64,000 nt of DNA from Mycoavidus cysteinexigens (GTDB lineage Bacteria > Pseudomonadota > Gammaproteobacteria > Burkholderiales > Burkholderiaceae), in contig NZ_AP018150.1 in assembly GCF_003966915.1 (NCBI RefSeq), positions 1,302,001 to 1,366,000 on the forward strand, written 5' to 3'. The notes below the pieces were generated by a model, which was given only the letters and a program-made list of their open reading frames with translations, did not search any database and was not told the origin of the DNA. The position numbers and the translations under genes are program-made. Numbering within the stretch: position 1 is the first letter of the stretch; every line of letters begins with the position of its first letter. Shown piece after piece: positions 28,401 through 37,043 of the stretch.

Positions 28401-28576
28401 ATTATTTTTCACCATGTGAGATTCTTCTATGCGCAAAATGCTTATTGCTCTCGCACCGAGACGGCTCCACCAAAATTCCCAGGAAATGATCAGTTAAGAA
28501 TATTTCAAGATAGCCATGGATGGTCGGATAGAGCACAAAAAATTAGCCCGTAACTTATGTCAAACTCCATTTTCAC

Positions 28577-28647
28577 GTTCCGCAAAAAAGAGGCAGTTCA
28601 AGCCGGTTAATGGCTTAAATTGCTCGTTTAAGAGCTAATTGCGGAAC
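28577..28647. repeat. 71-bp segment bounded by 9-bp inverted repeats
   Basis: GTTCCGCAA (28577-28585) faces TTGCGGAAC (28639-28647) as a perfect inverted pair, next to the truncated integrase. It could be a recombination core or a tiny nonautonomous element. No target duplication was identified. Confidence 0.4.
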
Positions 28648-28707
28648 GGATTTTAGCCTAACTCTTTGATTTTTCTACACCTAACGACAGCTTTTTAATC
28701 CGCTACT

Positions 28708-29016
28708 TTATTGTTTACACAAAAATAGCTTGACACCCGCTTTTATTGGTTTTTCTTCTTGTCTAGCCAATGAGGGGTCTACACCTTGAGCTAACAGCGC
28801 TTTGATTTTGTCTCTGATAAGGCGGGCAACTTTAAGACTTACTGTAGGGTAAGTACCTAAAGATAGCATTTTCTCTTTACCCGCAAAGCGATACCGTAGC
28901 CGCCACCAACGGGAAGCATTCGGCTGCACGAGTAGGAGCAGCCCGCCACCATCTGTGAGCTTGAGATGCTTTGTGGTCGGTTTTGTATTGCGAATCAGAA
29001 TATCTGTGAGCGCCAT
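28708..29016 (-). pseudogene. P4-type tyrosine integrase, N-terminal fragment
   Basis: 102 codons: MALTDILIRNTKPTTKHLKL, then DGGGLLLLVQPNASRWWRLRYRF and LSLGTYPTVSLKVAR. This is the arm-type DNA-binding (DUF4102) domain of P4/tRNA-associated integrases, usually about 400 residues. The core-binding and catalytic R-H-R-Y domains are missing. It sits at the 3' end of tRNA-Ser, the standard place for such an integrase. It therefore records an island integrated here and since degraded. Confidence 0.85.
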
Positions 29017-29190
29017 AGCGACTCTGTGCGGATAACTTTTTCACGGTTGAGGGTAACATATCTGAAAGTTACCCACAATTTGCGCTGGCTGCCCCTTGCT
29101 AAAGTTGGGCATTATGTGCAACAAAAACCCCGTCAAGCCTTTTAAATGTTGATAATTTTTGTTAAAGCTTGGCAACGTTTATGCTACAAC

Positions 29191-29283
29191 TGGCGGAGAC
29201 GGAGGGATTCGAACCCTCGATGCAGATTTTGTCCACATGCTCCCTTAGCAGGGGAGTGCCTTCGACCTCTCGGCCACGTCTCC
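29191..29283 (-). tRNA. tRNA-Ser (anticodon GCU), CCA encoded
   Basis: The minus strand reads GGAGACGTGGCCGAGAGG at the 5' end, anticodon loop CTGCTAA (GCT), a long variable arm, the T-loop GGTTCGAATCC and acceptor 3' strand CGTCTCC, then discriminator G and genomic CCA (29191-29193). The seven acceptor pairs are perfect. About 90 nt plus CCA, normal for a class II serine tRNA. It follows lysC in the same direction and borders the integrase relic. Confidence 0.97.
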
Positions 29284-29317
29284 GAACTTTTGCTCGCGTT
29301 TGAAGATAAAAACGACG

Positions 29318-29345
29318 AAACCGAGATAATAGCGGGTTCGGTTTT
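29318..29345 (-). terminator. Hairpin downstream of lysC (possible terminator or processing site)
   Basis: AAACCGA (29318-29324) pairs with TCGGTTT (29338-29344). On the minus strand it follows lysC by about 25 bp and precedes tRNA-Ser. The T-run is interrupted (CGTCGTTTTT), so it may be a processing hairpin and not a strong terminator. Confidence 0.4.
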
Positions 29346-29369
29346 AGAGGTCAAATTTTTACTTGTATT

Positions 29370-30629
29370 TTAAGTGGATCTGCCCTGCTCTAACTCAAAT
29401 GCTTTATGGAGTGCGCGCACTGCGAGCTCCATATATTTCTCATCGATGAGCACTGAAATTTTGATTTCGGAGGTAGAAATCATTTGGATATTAATGCCTT
29501 CTTCCGAAAGAGTGCGGAACATCTTGCTGGCGATGCCAACGTGTGAGCGCATGCCCACCCCAACTACAGATACTTTAGAGACTTTTGGATCGCCCAGCAC
29601 TTGTTGGGCGCTGACTTGACCTTTGATGTGTTGGTTTAAAATATCCATGGCGCGCGCGTAATCGTTGCGGCCAACCGTGAAGGTAAAATCGGTTTTGCCT
29701 GCTACGCTTTGGTTTTGGATAATCATATCGACGTCAATATTCGCCGCGGCGATCGGGCCTAGGATTTGATAGGCAATGCCTGGCGTGTCCGGTACGCCAA
29801 CCACGACAATGCGACCTTCATTGCGCTGAAAGGCGATTCCGGAAATAACAGCTTGTTCCATAGTTTTATCTTCTTCAAAGGTGATGAGTGTGCCTGAGTG
29901 CATTTCTTCTTCAAGCGGCATCAAAGGGTCTGTGAGGCTGGATAAGACTCTTGTTTTAACTTGATATTTTCCGGCAAATTCGACTGAGCGGATTTGCAGT
30001 ACTTTCGAGCCCAGACTCGCCATTTCCAGCATTTCTTCAAATGTGATGCGTTCAAGGCGACGCGCTTCTTCTACGACGCGCGGATCTGTCGTGTAAACGC
30101 CATCCACGTCGGTATAAATCAAACACTCATCCGCGTTGAGCGCAGCCGCGACCGCGACCGCAGAGGTGTCGGTGCCGCCGCGTCCTAGCGTCGTAATATT
30201 GTGTTCGTTATCCACGCCTTGAAAACCCGCAATCACGACAACCCGGCCGGCCGCAAGGTCTTGTTGCACGCGGGCACCATCAATTTCAACAATACGCGCT
30301 TTGGTGTGAGTGTTATCAGTTTTAATCGGCACTTGCCAGCCAGTGTAGCTGCGCGCATCCAACCCTAATTCTTTGAGCGCGATGGCAAGCAAGCCTACGC
30401 TGACCTGTTCGCCAGTGGCGGCAACCATATCCAATTCGCGTGGATCGGGTTGGGGAGAAATGGCATGCACTAACTCGAGCAAGCGGTTGGTTTCGCCAGA
30501 CATGGCTGACGGGACGACTACAATCTGATAGCCGGCCTTATGCCATTTGGCAACGCGTAACGCAACGTTTTTAATGCGCTCAATCGAGCCCATCGAAGTA
30601 CCGCCATATTTATGTACGATTAGAGCCAT
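29370..30629 (-). CDS. lysC: Aspartate kinase
   Basis: Phosphorylates aspartate, the first step to lysine/diaminopimelate, threonine and methionine. The N-terminus [15 protein letters not shown] holds the kinase KxGGTS motif; [17 protein letters not shown] follows in the catalytic domain; the C-terminal third has two ACT domains ([20 protein letters not shown] and [14 protein letters not shown]) for feedback control. The ATG at 30629 gives 419 residues, the Burkholderia form; the upstream six-codon extension lacks support. In Burkholderia tilS normally precedes it; here about 6.5 kb of accessory DNA lies between them. Confidence 0.96.
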   Translation of the reverse strand: MALIVHKYGGTSMGSIERIKNVALRVAKWHKAGYQIVVVPSAMSGETNRLLELVHAISPQPDPRELDMVAATGEQVSVGLLAIALKELGLDARSYTGWQVPIKTDNTHTKARIVEIDGARVQQDLAAGRVVVIAGFQGVDNEHNITTLGRGGTDTSAVAVAAALNADECLIYTDVDGVYTTDPRVVEEARRLERITFEEMLEMASLGSKVLQIRSVEFAGKYQVKTRVLSSLTDPLMPLEEEMHSGTLITFEEDKTMEQAVISGIAFQRNEGRIVVVGVPDTPGIAYQILGPIAAANIDVDMIIQNQSVAGKTDFTFTVGRNDYARAMDILNQHIKGQVSAQQVLGDPKVSKVSVVGVGMRSHVGIASKMFRTLSEEGINIQMISTSEIKISVLIDEKYMELAVRALHKAFELEQGRST

Positions 30630-30878
30630 AGTGGTTTGATAAAACAAAGGAATAACAGATCCCAGCGCATCGCGTGCAAGGCAGATGCGGGCAAGCGTTG
30701 AAAACTACATGAAGCGAGCTAAAAAAACAAGATTATTGCTTAGAATATCTTATAGCTGAATTAAATTTCGTGCTGATTTTACGAAACCGTTGATGCCAAT
30801 GCGAATCCCTTCGAGCGCAAGTGTGCCGCTGTGCGCTCTATTTATGTAGCGCGCGACAACTTGATTACGCAGTAATAG

Positions 30879-30898
30879 TACTGTATATTTATACAGTA
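30879..30898 (+). promoter_or_regulatory. LexA (SOS) box upstream of EamA gene
   Basis: The 20-bp palindrome TACTG-TATATTTATA-CAGTA contains CTGT-N8-ACAG and differs from the E. coli SOS consensus (TACTG-TATATATATA-CAGTA) at one position. It ends 26 bp before the GTG start at 30924, where LexA would block transcription. Confidence 0.65.
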
Positions 30899-30923
30899 TA
30901 TAGAATCGTGCGGGGGATCACAC

Positions 30924-31856
30924 GTGAACGGCAAATCATTTTTTCTTTTGTTTGTACTGGCTGCGCTTTGGGGCGGTTCGTTTCTTTTTATTTGTATCGG
31001 TGTTTCTGCGTTTGGCCCGGCTCCGTTGATGGCGGTGCGCGTAGTGATTGCCGCTGGCTTTTTGCTGGCGGCGCTTATATATCAGCATGGAATATCTGGG
31101 TTGCGCAATTTATATATTTATTTTGGGCCGCTCTGCGTAGTAGGCATGCTGAATGCCGCTTTGCCGTTTGTTTTATTTGCTTATGCAGAGCTCACAATCG
31201 CCGCTGGTCTCACCTCCGTGATTATGGCTACAGCGCCTCTTTGGGGTGCGCTGGTTGGGCGGTTATGGTTTAAAGAACACTTAGGCTTGTCTCGTACCCT
31301 AGGTTTGTTAATTGGTTTTGCTGGAGTGCTCTTGTTGGTTTGGCATCAAGTGTCTGTTTCCGTGGATAGACTTGAAGAGGCGCCAGACCCCTCGCCTATT
31401 CTGCTGGCCATACTCGCCTCGTTGGTGGCGTCGTTAATGTATGGAATCAGCGCGAATTATACAAGTCGTTATTTAAGTCAATTAAACCCTATGCAAATTG
31501 CAGCGGGCACCATGTTAAGTTCCGCCGTGCTGCTGATTCCGTTTGCTATTGTGCAATGGCCAAGTGCGCCTGTGCCTTGGCAGGCATGGGCGGTAGTTGC
31601 CGCATTGGGGATTGCCTGTACAGCGGTTGCCTTCATCGTATATTTTCATTTAATCGCCACGACAGAACCCGCTTACGCTATTTCTGTTATGTTTTTAGTT
31701 CCGATTTTTGGGGTGCTGTGGGGCGTGCTTTTTTTGCAAGAAGAAGTGTCTCTCGATATGCTTGCGAGCGGCTCGGTGATTTTAATCGGCGTACTTTTGT
31801 CGACGGGGCTTTTGAATCGTTTGTATGCTAAATGGAAAAATTTATTGCGGATTTAG
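30924..31856 (+). CDS. EamA/DMT-superfamily transporter
   Basis: 310 residues with two EamA repeats and about ten hydrophobic helices, e.g. FFLLFVLAALWGGSFLF at the start and FLVPIFGVLWGVLFLQEE in the second half (the conserved Pro and final Glu of the DMT family). Likely inner-membrane exporter of metabolites or amino acids; substrate unknown. The GTG start has GGGGGA nine bases before it. A near-consensus LexA box lies directly upstream, so it may be DNA-damage inducible. Its 3' end overlaps the Fic relic on the other strand. Confidence 0.88.
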   Translation: MNGKSFFLLFVLAALWGGSFLFICIGVSAFGPAPLMAVRVVIAAGFLLAALIYQHGISGLRNLYIYFGPLCVVGMLNAALPFVLFAYAELTIAAGLTSVIMATAPLWGALVGRLWFKEHLGLSRTLGLLIGFAGVLLLVWHQVSVSVDRLEEAPDPSPILLAILASLVASLMYGISANYTSRYLSQLNPMQIAAGTMLSSAVLLIPFAIVQWPSAPVPWQAWAVVAALGIACTAVAFIVYFHLIATTEPAYAISVMFLVPIFGVLWGVLFLQEEVSLDMLASGSVILIGVLLSTGLLNRLYAKWKNLLRI

Positions 31857-31967
31857 ATGAGTATAAATCCGGTAGGCCGCCGCCAAGTCAGGTGCGGTCA
31901 TCTGCGCATCGTAGGCGAGATCAGGCCATTCAGCCCGATGCCAGATCCAGGTGGATTTTGTGTTCAT
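31842..31967 (-). pseudogene. Fic-family protein N-terminal fragment (DUF4172)
   Basis: 41 codons: MNTKSTWIWHRAEWPDLAYD. The WIW-x4-WP start is typical of the DUF4172 domain that precedes the Fic AMP-transferase domain. The frame ends about 40 residues in, overlapping the end of the EamA gene. The Fic motif HPFxxGNGR is absent, so only the 5' end and the promoter remain. Confidence 0.65.
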
Positions 31968-31995
31968 GAGCCGTAATCTACCATATTCGGCTCAT
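31966..31995 (-). promoter_or_regulatory. ATGAGCCG/CGGCTCAT inverted repeat at Fic start
   Basis: Perfect 8-bp arms (31966-31973 and 31988-31995) separated by 14 bp overlap the start codon of the Fic relic, and a third half-site GAGCCG lies at 32001-32006. This is probably an autoregulatory operator of the lost Fic locus. Confidence 0.45.
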
Positions 31996-32051
31996 ATCGT
32001 GAGCCGCTTTCGAGCCGAGTTGTAGTAGATGATTGCGTTGGCGATTGCGGG

Positions 32052-32159
32052 CTAGCGTTTACCTGGGAAATGCAAATGGTGGTTGCGATAAATTTGCTCA
32101 TCAGGCAAAATCTTTCCCAGCTTCAACAGAAGTTCATCCATAAGAAGTAATCGACGCAT
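32052..32159 (-). pseudogene. Unrecognised 35-codon coding fragment
   Basis: Minus-strand frame MRRLLLMDELLLKLGKI followed by LPDEQIYRNHHLHFPGKR. It reads as real protein and not random sequence, but I do not recognise the family and no longer frame extends it. Lies in the debris between the Fic relic and the peptide-synthetase relic. Confidence 0.3.
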
Positions 32160-32184
32160 CACAAACTCGAGTTGTGTCAGACTT

Positions 32185-32776
32185 ATGCCTGCTTGTGTCA
32201 ATCCAAATCCAGTTACCTATCCTTTATCCGCTGCACAAATGGAGATTTGGCTCGCGCAGCAAATCAACCCCCGCAGTCCTGTCTACAATATTTGCCAATT
32301 CACCGAAATCCATGGCGCCGTTGACTCGGCCTTGTTCGAAGCCGCCTTGCGTCAGGTGGTCGCGGAAGCAGAAAGCTTTTGCCTTCAGTTCATTGAAAGT
32401 AGCGATGGCATTCAACAATTTGTCAGTTTGCCGGATTGGTCGCTTCCTGTGATCGATCTCAGCGCAGAGGTTGATCCTCAAGCTGCTGCCGAAGCTTGGA
32501 TGAAAGCGGACTACGAACAGCCAACCGACCTACTGAATAACTTGCCGTTTGGCTTTGCCTTGTTAAAAGTCGCACCTGACCGATTTTTTTGGTATCAGCG
32601 TTGTCACCATATCGCAATGGATGGAGCCGGTGGCCGCCTCATCGCGCAACGCATGGCGCAGGTGTATAGCGCACGAGTTAAAGGGGTCGTAGCGCAAGAG
32701 CGCCCATTCGGGCCCGTAGCGCTGCTGCTGGAAAATGATGTTCGCTACCGCGCCTCTGCGCACTTTACAAAAGACT
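32185..32776 (+). pseudogene. Non-ribosomal peptide synthetase relic: condensation domain, N-terminal half
   Basis: Starts with VTYPLSAAQMEIWLAQQ, the condensation-domain entry motif, and retains the catalytic C3 motif HHIAMDG (HHxxxDG). It reaches RASAHFTKDW (about 195 codons of the usual 450) and then jumps out of frame directly into a carrier-protein sequence. The rest of the C domain and the whole adenylation domain, some 2.3 kb, are missing. Without an adenylation domain no amino acid can be selected. Confidence 0.88.
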
Positions 32777-32777
32777 G

Positions 32778-33415
32778 GGAAGTTTGGAGCGCATCAGTCG
32801 TTACGACAGTTTCTTCGCGCTCGGTGGCCACTCGCTGCTCGCCGTGCGGATGATCAATCGTATTCGCACCACGTTGGGCGTTGAGATTGCCCTCCACATG
32901 TTGTTTGAAGCGCCTACCATCGCGGGACTGGCGCAGCGTTTACTCAAGCTAGACGGCACCCAAGACGATTCATTTAATGTATTGCTTCCCATCAAACCAG
33001 AGGGCAATCAGCCTCCTCTTTTCTGTGTTCACCCCGTGGCGGGTCTGAGCTGGAGCTATATCAGTCTAGCTCAGCATTTAGACGCGGACCAACCTGTCTA
33101 TGGTCTACAAGCTTGTGGACTCAGTGGCGTAGCGCCACTTGCAGAAACCATCGATGCCATGGCGTCAGACTATATTAAACACATTCGCCGCATTCAGCCT
33201 AACGAGCCTTATTATTTGCTGGGATGGTCTTTTGGCGGCAATGTTGTCCACAGCATCGCAACCCAGCTTGAACAACAAGGCGAAAGAGTCTCGTTGCTGG
33301 CTTTGTTGGATAGTCATCCGGGTCCTTTCCAGTTGGACAATAAACTTGAATTAGATCAAGAAACTATCTACATCAAACTTCTTAATCGCTATAGCGATGG
33401 CACGCCGGTACAGGC
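32778..33415 (+). pseudogene. NRPS relic: thiolation domain and 5' part of thioesterase
   Basis: LERISRYDSFFALGGHSLLA is the carrier-protein core with the phosphopantetheine serine in GGHS. It is followed by a type I thioesterase: PLFCVHPVAGLSWSY, LLGWSFGGNVVHS (nucleophile GWSFGG) and LLALLDSHPG. The frame is in a different phase from the condensation half upstream. It is interrupted after codon CAG (Val-Gln) plus GC at the start of the group II intron; the terminating TGA is inside the intron. The reading frame resumes exactly after the intron at 35281. Confidence 0.9.
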
Positions 33416-35280
33416 GTGAAACAAATGGGGTGAAAGTCCCCTGGCGCCAATTGCCTATTCGGGCGCCTAGCAGGAGGTAGGGTTAGCCAAGTGATTGGCT
33501 GGCTCAAGTTACCTTGAACGGTAAATGCAAAACAGCGGGCTGCAATGCAAGTGAACCCAAATTAGCCTCGTAATACGTAGAAGCACTTGCCGACCGCATC
33601 GTCGCAGCGGGAAGGCTGACAGGGGATGGAATCCAAATAGGCAATAGTGCCATCCTTCAGGTGCCGGGGTGTTAGGGGTTGCACGCTGTGAATGTTTCAC
33701 GTCGTAGGCCGGGAGGCCTAGTATGAATCCAGTTGGCCGCTGGAAACGAGCCTGTATAAGGTTATACCGAAGTCAGGTTTGGTCATGCTAGGAGTCCGCG
33801 GGGCGAATAGTACCGTTGGTATCGCTTGGGAAACCAAGGGAGAGGGAAGGCGCCCTGCTTCAGTTAATGATACTTAAAGGAGTTGAGGATGTTTGATTGC
33901 CGAAAGGCTAAGAACGACAGAGTTAAAGTTCGGCAACTCCAGAGAGTTCTATATCGGAAATCCAAGCAAGATAAGGGGGGCAGATTTTACAGTCTCTACG
34001 ACAAAGTCCATCGAAAAGATGTGCTGTGGGAAGCTTGGCGACAAGTCAAAGCAAACCGAGGCGCGCCTGGTATTGATGGAACGGCAATCGAAGAAGTGAT
34101 TGCTCAAGGAGAGGAAGCATTAATCAACAAATTGCAAAAGCAGATATGTGAAGGAAGCTATCAATTCTCACCTGTTAGGCTGGTAGAAATACCCAAACCG
34201 AAAGGCGGGACGCGTCCCCTGGGGATCGCAACGGTAGCGGATCGCATTGTGCAGACGGCGATGAAGTTGGTGATCGAACCGATCTTTGAAGCAGAGTTTC
34301 ACGATTGCTCGTATGGATATAGGCCTAAGCGCAATGCCGAGCAAGCTAGTTTGGCGATACGCGAAGATCTATACCAGCAAGCTTGGGGTGTAGTTGAAGT
34401 GGATTTGAAAGCGTATTTCACCAGCATTCCCCATGAGAAGCTACTAAAGCTAATCGGTCGGCGGATTGTGGATGGCAGTATGTTGAAATTAATCAAGCAA
34501 ACGCTAAAAGTGGGGGTGATGAAGGCTGGTGGGGTAGAGCCAACGGAAGTGGGCGTTCCGCAAGGTTCACCGATTGCGCCGTTGTATAGCAATATCTACC
34601 TGAATGTCATCGACCAAGCCTGGCATACAAAGGGATATCCGGAGAAGTTTGGGGCGACCCTACATAGATATTGCGATGATGCCATACTGGTATGTCGCAA
34701 GGACGCGAAACCTGCCCTGGAGGCGTTTGCGGAGATGGCGGAGGAACTGGATCTGACACTCAATCGCGAGAAGACACGCATCACGAAATTGACTGATGGA
34801 TTTGACTTCATTGGCTTTAACTTTGTGAAACGTAAGAGTCCCAAGAGCGGTAAGAATACGATCTATGTTTTTCCTGCTAAACACACACAACAAGCGATTC
34901 GTAACAGATTGAAATTTGTCACTTCGAGAAGAGCGCCAATCAAGCCAAAGGACTTCCTCGCTCTCATTAAGCCGATAGTGTTGGGATGGGTGAACTATTT
35001 CCGACACACTAACGCAAACGAGGCTTTTAGGCGATTACAGCGCTTTATCAAGACCCGCTTTCGGCGTTACTTAACCCATCGAAGTAAAGGCCGTGGGTTT
35101 GGATGGCAACGCTATCCAAATAGTAAGCTCTATGCTATGGGGATGGTATACATAGGTAGTGGCTTAATTGAGTATGCTGGGAGGCCTGCGCATGATTCAC
35201 GATGAAGACTGTCGGACCGCCGTATTCGGGAAAACTGAACGTACGGTGGGATGAGAAGGGGATGGTGAACTAATCATGAC
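33416..35280 (+). mobile_element. Group II intron with reverse transcriptase
   Basis: 1865 bp. The boundaries were set by three agreeing facts: a GTGAA 5' end, a ...CATGAC 3' end, and exact restoration of the thioesterase frame on removal (codon GC|A). A 5' ribozyme region of about 470 bp precedes the ORF. Domain V is at 35217-35249: arms CCGCCGTAT and GTACGGTGG with a G-U pair give a catalytic triad read as CGC, followed by a short domain VI. Inserted sense to the host gene. The intact ribozyme features suggest it can, or recently could, splice. Confidence 0.88.
33889..35205 (+). CDS. ltrA: Group II intron reverse transcriptase/maturase
   Basis: 438 residues. RT domain with GAPGIDG, PKPKGGTRPLGIATVADRIVQ, SYGYRP, VEVDLKAYFTSIPH, GVPQGSPIAPLYSNIYLN and the active-site RYCDDAILV (YCDD in place of the commoner YADD). 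Maturase domain X follows (IKPIVLGWVNYFRHTNANEAF; FGWQRYPNSKLYAMG). No HNH endonuclease zinc block at the C-terminus, so mobility would rely on nicked or replicating targets. The ATG at 33889 is preceded by AAGGAG with six-base spacing; a TTG two codons earlier is rejected. Confidence 0.95.
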   Translation: MFDCRKAKNDRVKVRQLQRVLYRKSKQDKGGRFYSLYDKVHRKDVLWEAWRQVKANRGAPGIDGTAIEEVIAQGEEALINKLQKQICEGSYQFSPVRLVEIPKPKGGTRPLGIATVADRIVQTAMKLVIEPIFEAEFHDCSYGYRPKRNAEQASLAIREDLYQQAWGVVEVDLKAYFTSIPHEKLLKLIGRRIVDGSMLKLIKQTLKVGVMKAGGVEPTEVGVPQGSPIAPLYSNIYLNVIDQAWHTKGYPEKFGATLHRYCDDAILVCRKDAKPALEAFAEMAEELDLTLNREKTRITKLTDGFDFIGFNFVKRKSPKSGKNTIYVFPAKHTQQAIRNRLKFVTSRRAPIKPKDFLALIKPIVLGWVNYFRHTNANEAFRRLQRFIKTRFRRYLTHRSKGRGFGWQRYPNSKLYAMGMVYIGSGLIEYAGRPAHDSR

Positions 35281-35368
35281 AAAACTAGTGAGGCACTGCA
35301 TAGGGAGAAATCCGCAGAAACAGATAGGTCTTGTCTACCAATTACTGAGCCATTTCTTTACTCTAGAA
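35281..35368 (+). pseudogene. NRPS thioesterase segment between intron and IS256
   Basis: In phase with the upstream exon this reads AKLVRHCIGRNPQKQ, then IGLVYQLLSHFFTLE. It ends at the 8-bp target CTCTAGAA and resumes in phase on the far side of the IS256-family element at 36723. Confidence 0.85.
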
Positions 35369-36714
35369 GAGCGTGTCAGAAACTTTGTGTGAAGAGGAAT
35401 TCATCTGATAATAGAAGTAATAAAAAAGGAATCCTATGACAAAGTTAGACGAAGGACTATTAGATAAAATCTTAGAAGGAGTAGATCCGTCGAATCCGCA
35501 ATCGCTATTTACAGAGGCCGGGTTATTTGGTCAGCTAAAAAAAGCATTAGCAGAGAGAATGCTGCAAGCGGAATTAGACCATCATCTTGCTCAAGAGCGG
35601 AATGCGGGAGAAATAAAAAATAACTATAAGAATGGGAGTAGCAAGAAGACAGTATTAGCGTCTCAGGACAAGATAGAGTTGAATATACCTCGAGATCGGG
35701 AGGGGAATTTTGATCCACAATTGATAGCGAAGCACCAAAGACGCTTACCTGGGTTCGATGATAAGGTGATTTCCCTGTACGCAAGGGGTTTACCGGTAAG
35801 AGAGATCCAAGGGCATCTGACGGAACTTTATGGTCTAGAAGTCTCGCCAGACCTAATCTCAAAGGTGACCTCAAGCGTAATGGATGAGGTGACTGAATGG
35901 CAGAATCGTCCGTTGGAGTCCGTGTATCCGTTGGTATTTTTTGATGCGCTGCGAGTGAAGATACGGGATGAAGGCAGCGTAAAGAATAAAGCGGTTTACC
36001 TGGCGCTAGGTGTAAGATCCGATGGCCTGAAAGAAATTTTAGGCATTTGGGTAGAGCAGACTGAAGGGGCAAAATTCTGGCTTAGGGTGATGACAGAGCT
36101 CAAAAATCGGGGCGTGACGGATATCTTGATTGCTGTAATAGATGGGCTCAAAGGGTTTCCAGAAGCGATCACAGCCGCTTTCCCGCAAACGCAAATTCAG
36201 ACCTGTATTGTCCATTTAATACGGAATAGCTTGGAGTTTGTGAGCTGGAAAGACCGCAAAGCGGTGGCGGCAGAATTGAAAACGATTTATCGAGCCACGA
36301 CCGAAGAGGAAGCGGCTCAAGCGCTTGAAGCCTTTGCCAATGGCCCATGGGGCCTCAAATATCCGCCCATTGCTTCAATTTGGCAACGTCATTGGCAAGA
36401 AGTTATTCCATTTTTTGCCTACCCCCTGGAGGTTCGTAAAATCATCTATACAACGAATGCCATTGAAAGTCTGCATATGCGCGTGCGTAAGGTGATTAAA
36501 AATCGGGGCCATTTCCCTAACGACCAAGCCGCTATTAAATTAATTTATTTAGCCTTGCGCAATATCTCTAAGGAGTGGAAAATGCCTCCGATTATATGGC
36601 GAGCAGCTAAAATTCAATTTGCCATCTTATTTGGCGACCGATTTACTGTTTCTTTAGCATGAGACTGTAATTTCTTGGTGAGGCTTCCTCGCACACAAAA
36701 ATAATGACAGGCTC
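35369..36714 (+). mobile_element. IS256-family insertion sequence with perfect 8-bp target duplication
   Basis: 1346 bp, ends GAGCGTGTCAG... and ...ATGACAGGCTC as imperfect inverted repeats of about 30 bp. The flanks carry the identical 8-bp CTCTAGAA (35361-35368 and 36715-36722), and removing element plus one copy restores the thioesterase frame. The intact transposase and perfect duplication point to a recent insertion. Confidence 0.95.
35436..36662 (+). CDS. IS256-family (mutator-type) transposase
   Basis: 408 residues, full length for the family. DDE catalytic landmarks: first Asp in VFFDALRVKIRDEG, second in IAVIDGLKGFPEAI with the following CIVHLIRN (C-x2-H), and the third acidic residue in YTTNAIESLHMRVRK. 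The N-terminus MTKLDEGLLDKILEGV and GLFGQLKKALAERMLQAEL are typical. A GGAATCC-type site precedes the ATG. No frameshift, so probably active. Confidence 0.97.
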   Translation: MTKLDEGLLDKILEGVDPSNPQSLFTEAGLFGQLKKALAERMLQAELDHHLAQERNAGEIKNNYKNGSSKKTVLASQDKIELNIPRDREGNFDPQLIAKHQRRLPGFDDKVISLYARGLPVREIQGHLTELYGLEVSPDLISKVTSSVMDEVTEWQNRPLESVYPLVFFDALRVKIRDEGSVKNKAVYLALGVRSDGLKEILGIWVEQTEGAKFWLRVMTELKNRGVTDILIAVIDGLKGFPEAITAAFPQTQIQTCIVHLIRNSLEFVSWKDRKAVAAELKTIYRATTEEEAAQALEAFANGPWGLKYPPIASIWQRHWQEVIPFFAYPLEVRKIIYTTNAIESLHMRVRKVIKNRGHFPNDQAAIKLIYLALRNISKEWKMPPIIWRAAKIQFAILFGDRFTVSLA

Positions 36715-36722
36715 CTCTAGAA

Positions 36723-37043
36723 AATATTTCAGATGCGGGGGAATATTTATGGGAAAAAACCCGAAATATCATCAAAAATAACCTTTGCCTTTTAAATAAT
36801 TTTTCTCCACTCATTTATTCTGGCGACATGCTCTTCTTTCATGCAACGATAGCGGAAAATGGATCTACCCAGCCCTTCTTTGCTTATTTATGGAAACATT
36901 ACGTTCTAGGCAATATCGAAACTTACGATATCCACTGCAAACACGACGATATGGATAGGCCTGTGCCAATCGCTAAAATTGGGCGCATCCTAGCCCGAAA
37001 ACTAGATGAACTACAGAAGAAGCAGGTGATGTGTGTAAGTTAG
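36723..37043 (+). pseudogene. NRPS relic: 3' end of thioesterase
   Basis: Reads NISDAGEYLWEKTRNIIKN through YSGDMLFFHATIAE, then LWKHYVLGNIETYDIHCKHD with the catalytic His in CKHDDMD, to a stop after LDELQKKQ. This is the C-terminal part of an NRPS terminal thioesterase and lies in phase with 35281-35368. The thioesterase itself was therefore undamaged until the intron and then IS256 arrived; loss of the adenylation domain is a separate event. Confidence 0.85.

Noticed and set aside
35509-36072. 187-codon minus-strand frame inside the IS256 element
   Set aside because: Antisense to the intact transposase, with no domain or start signal.
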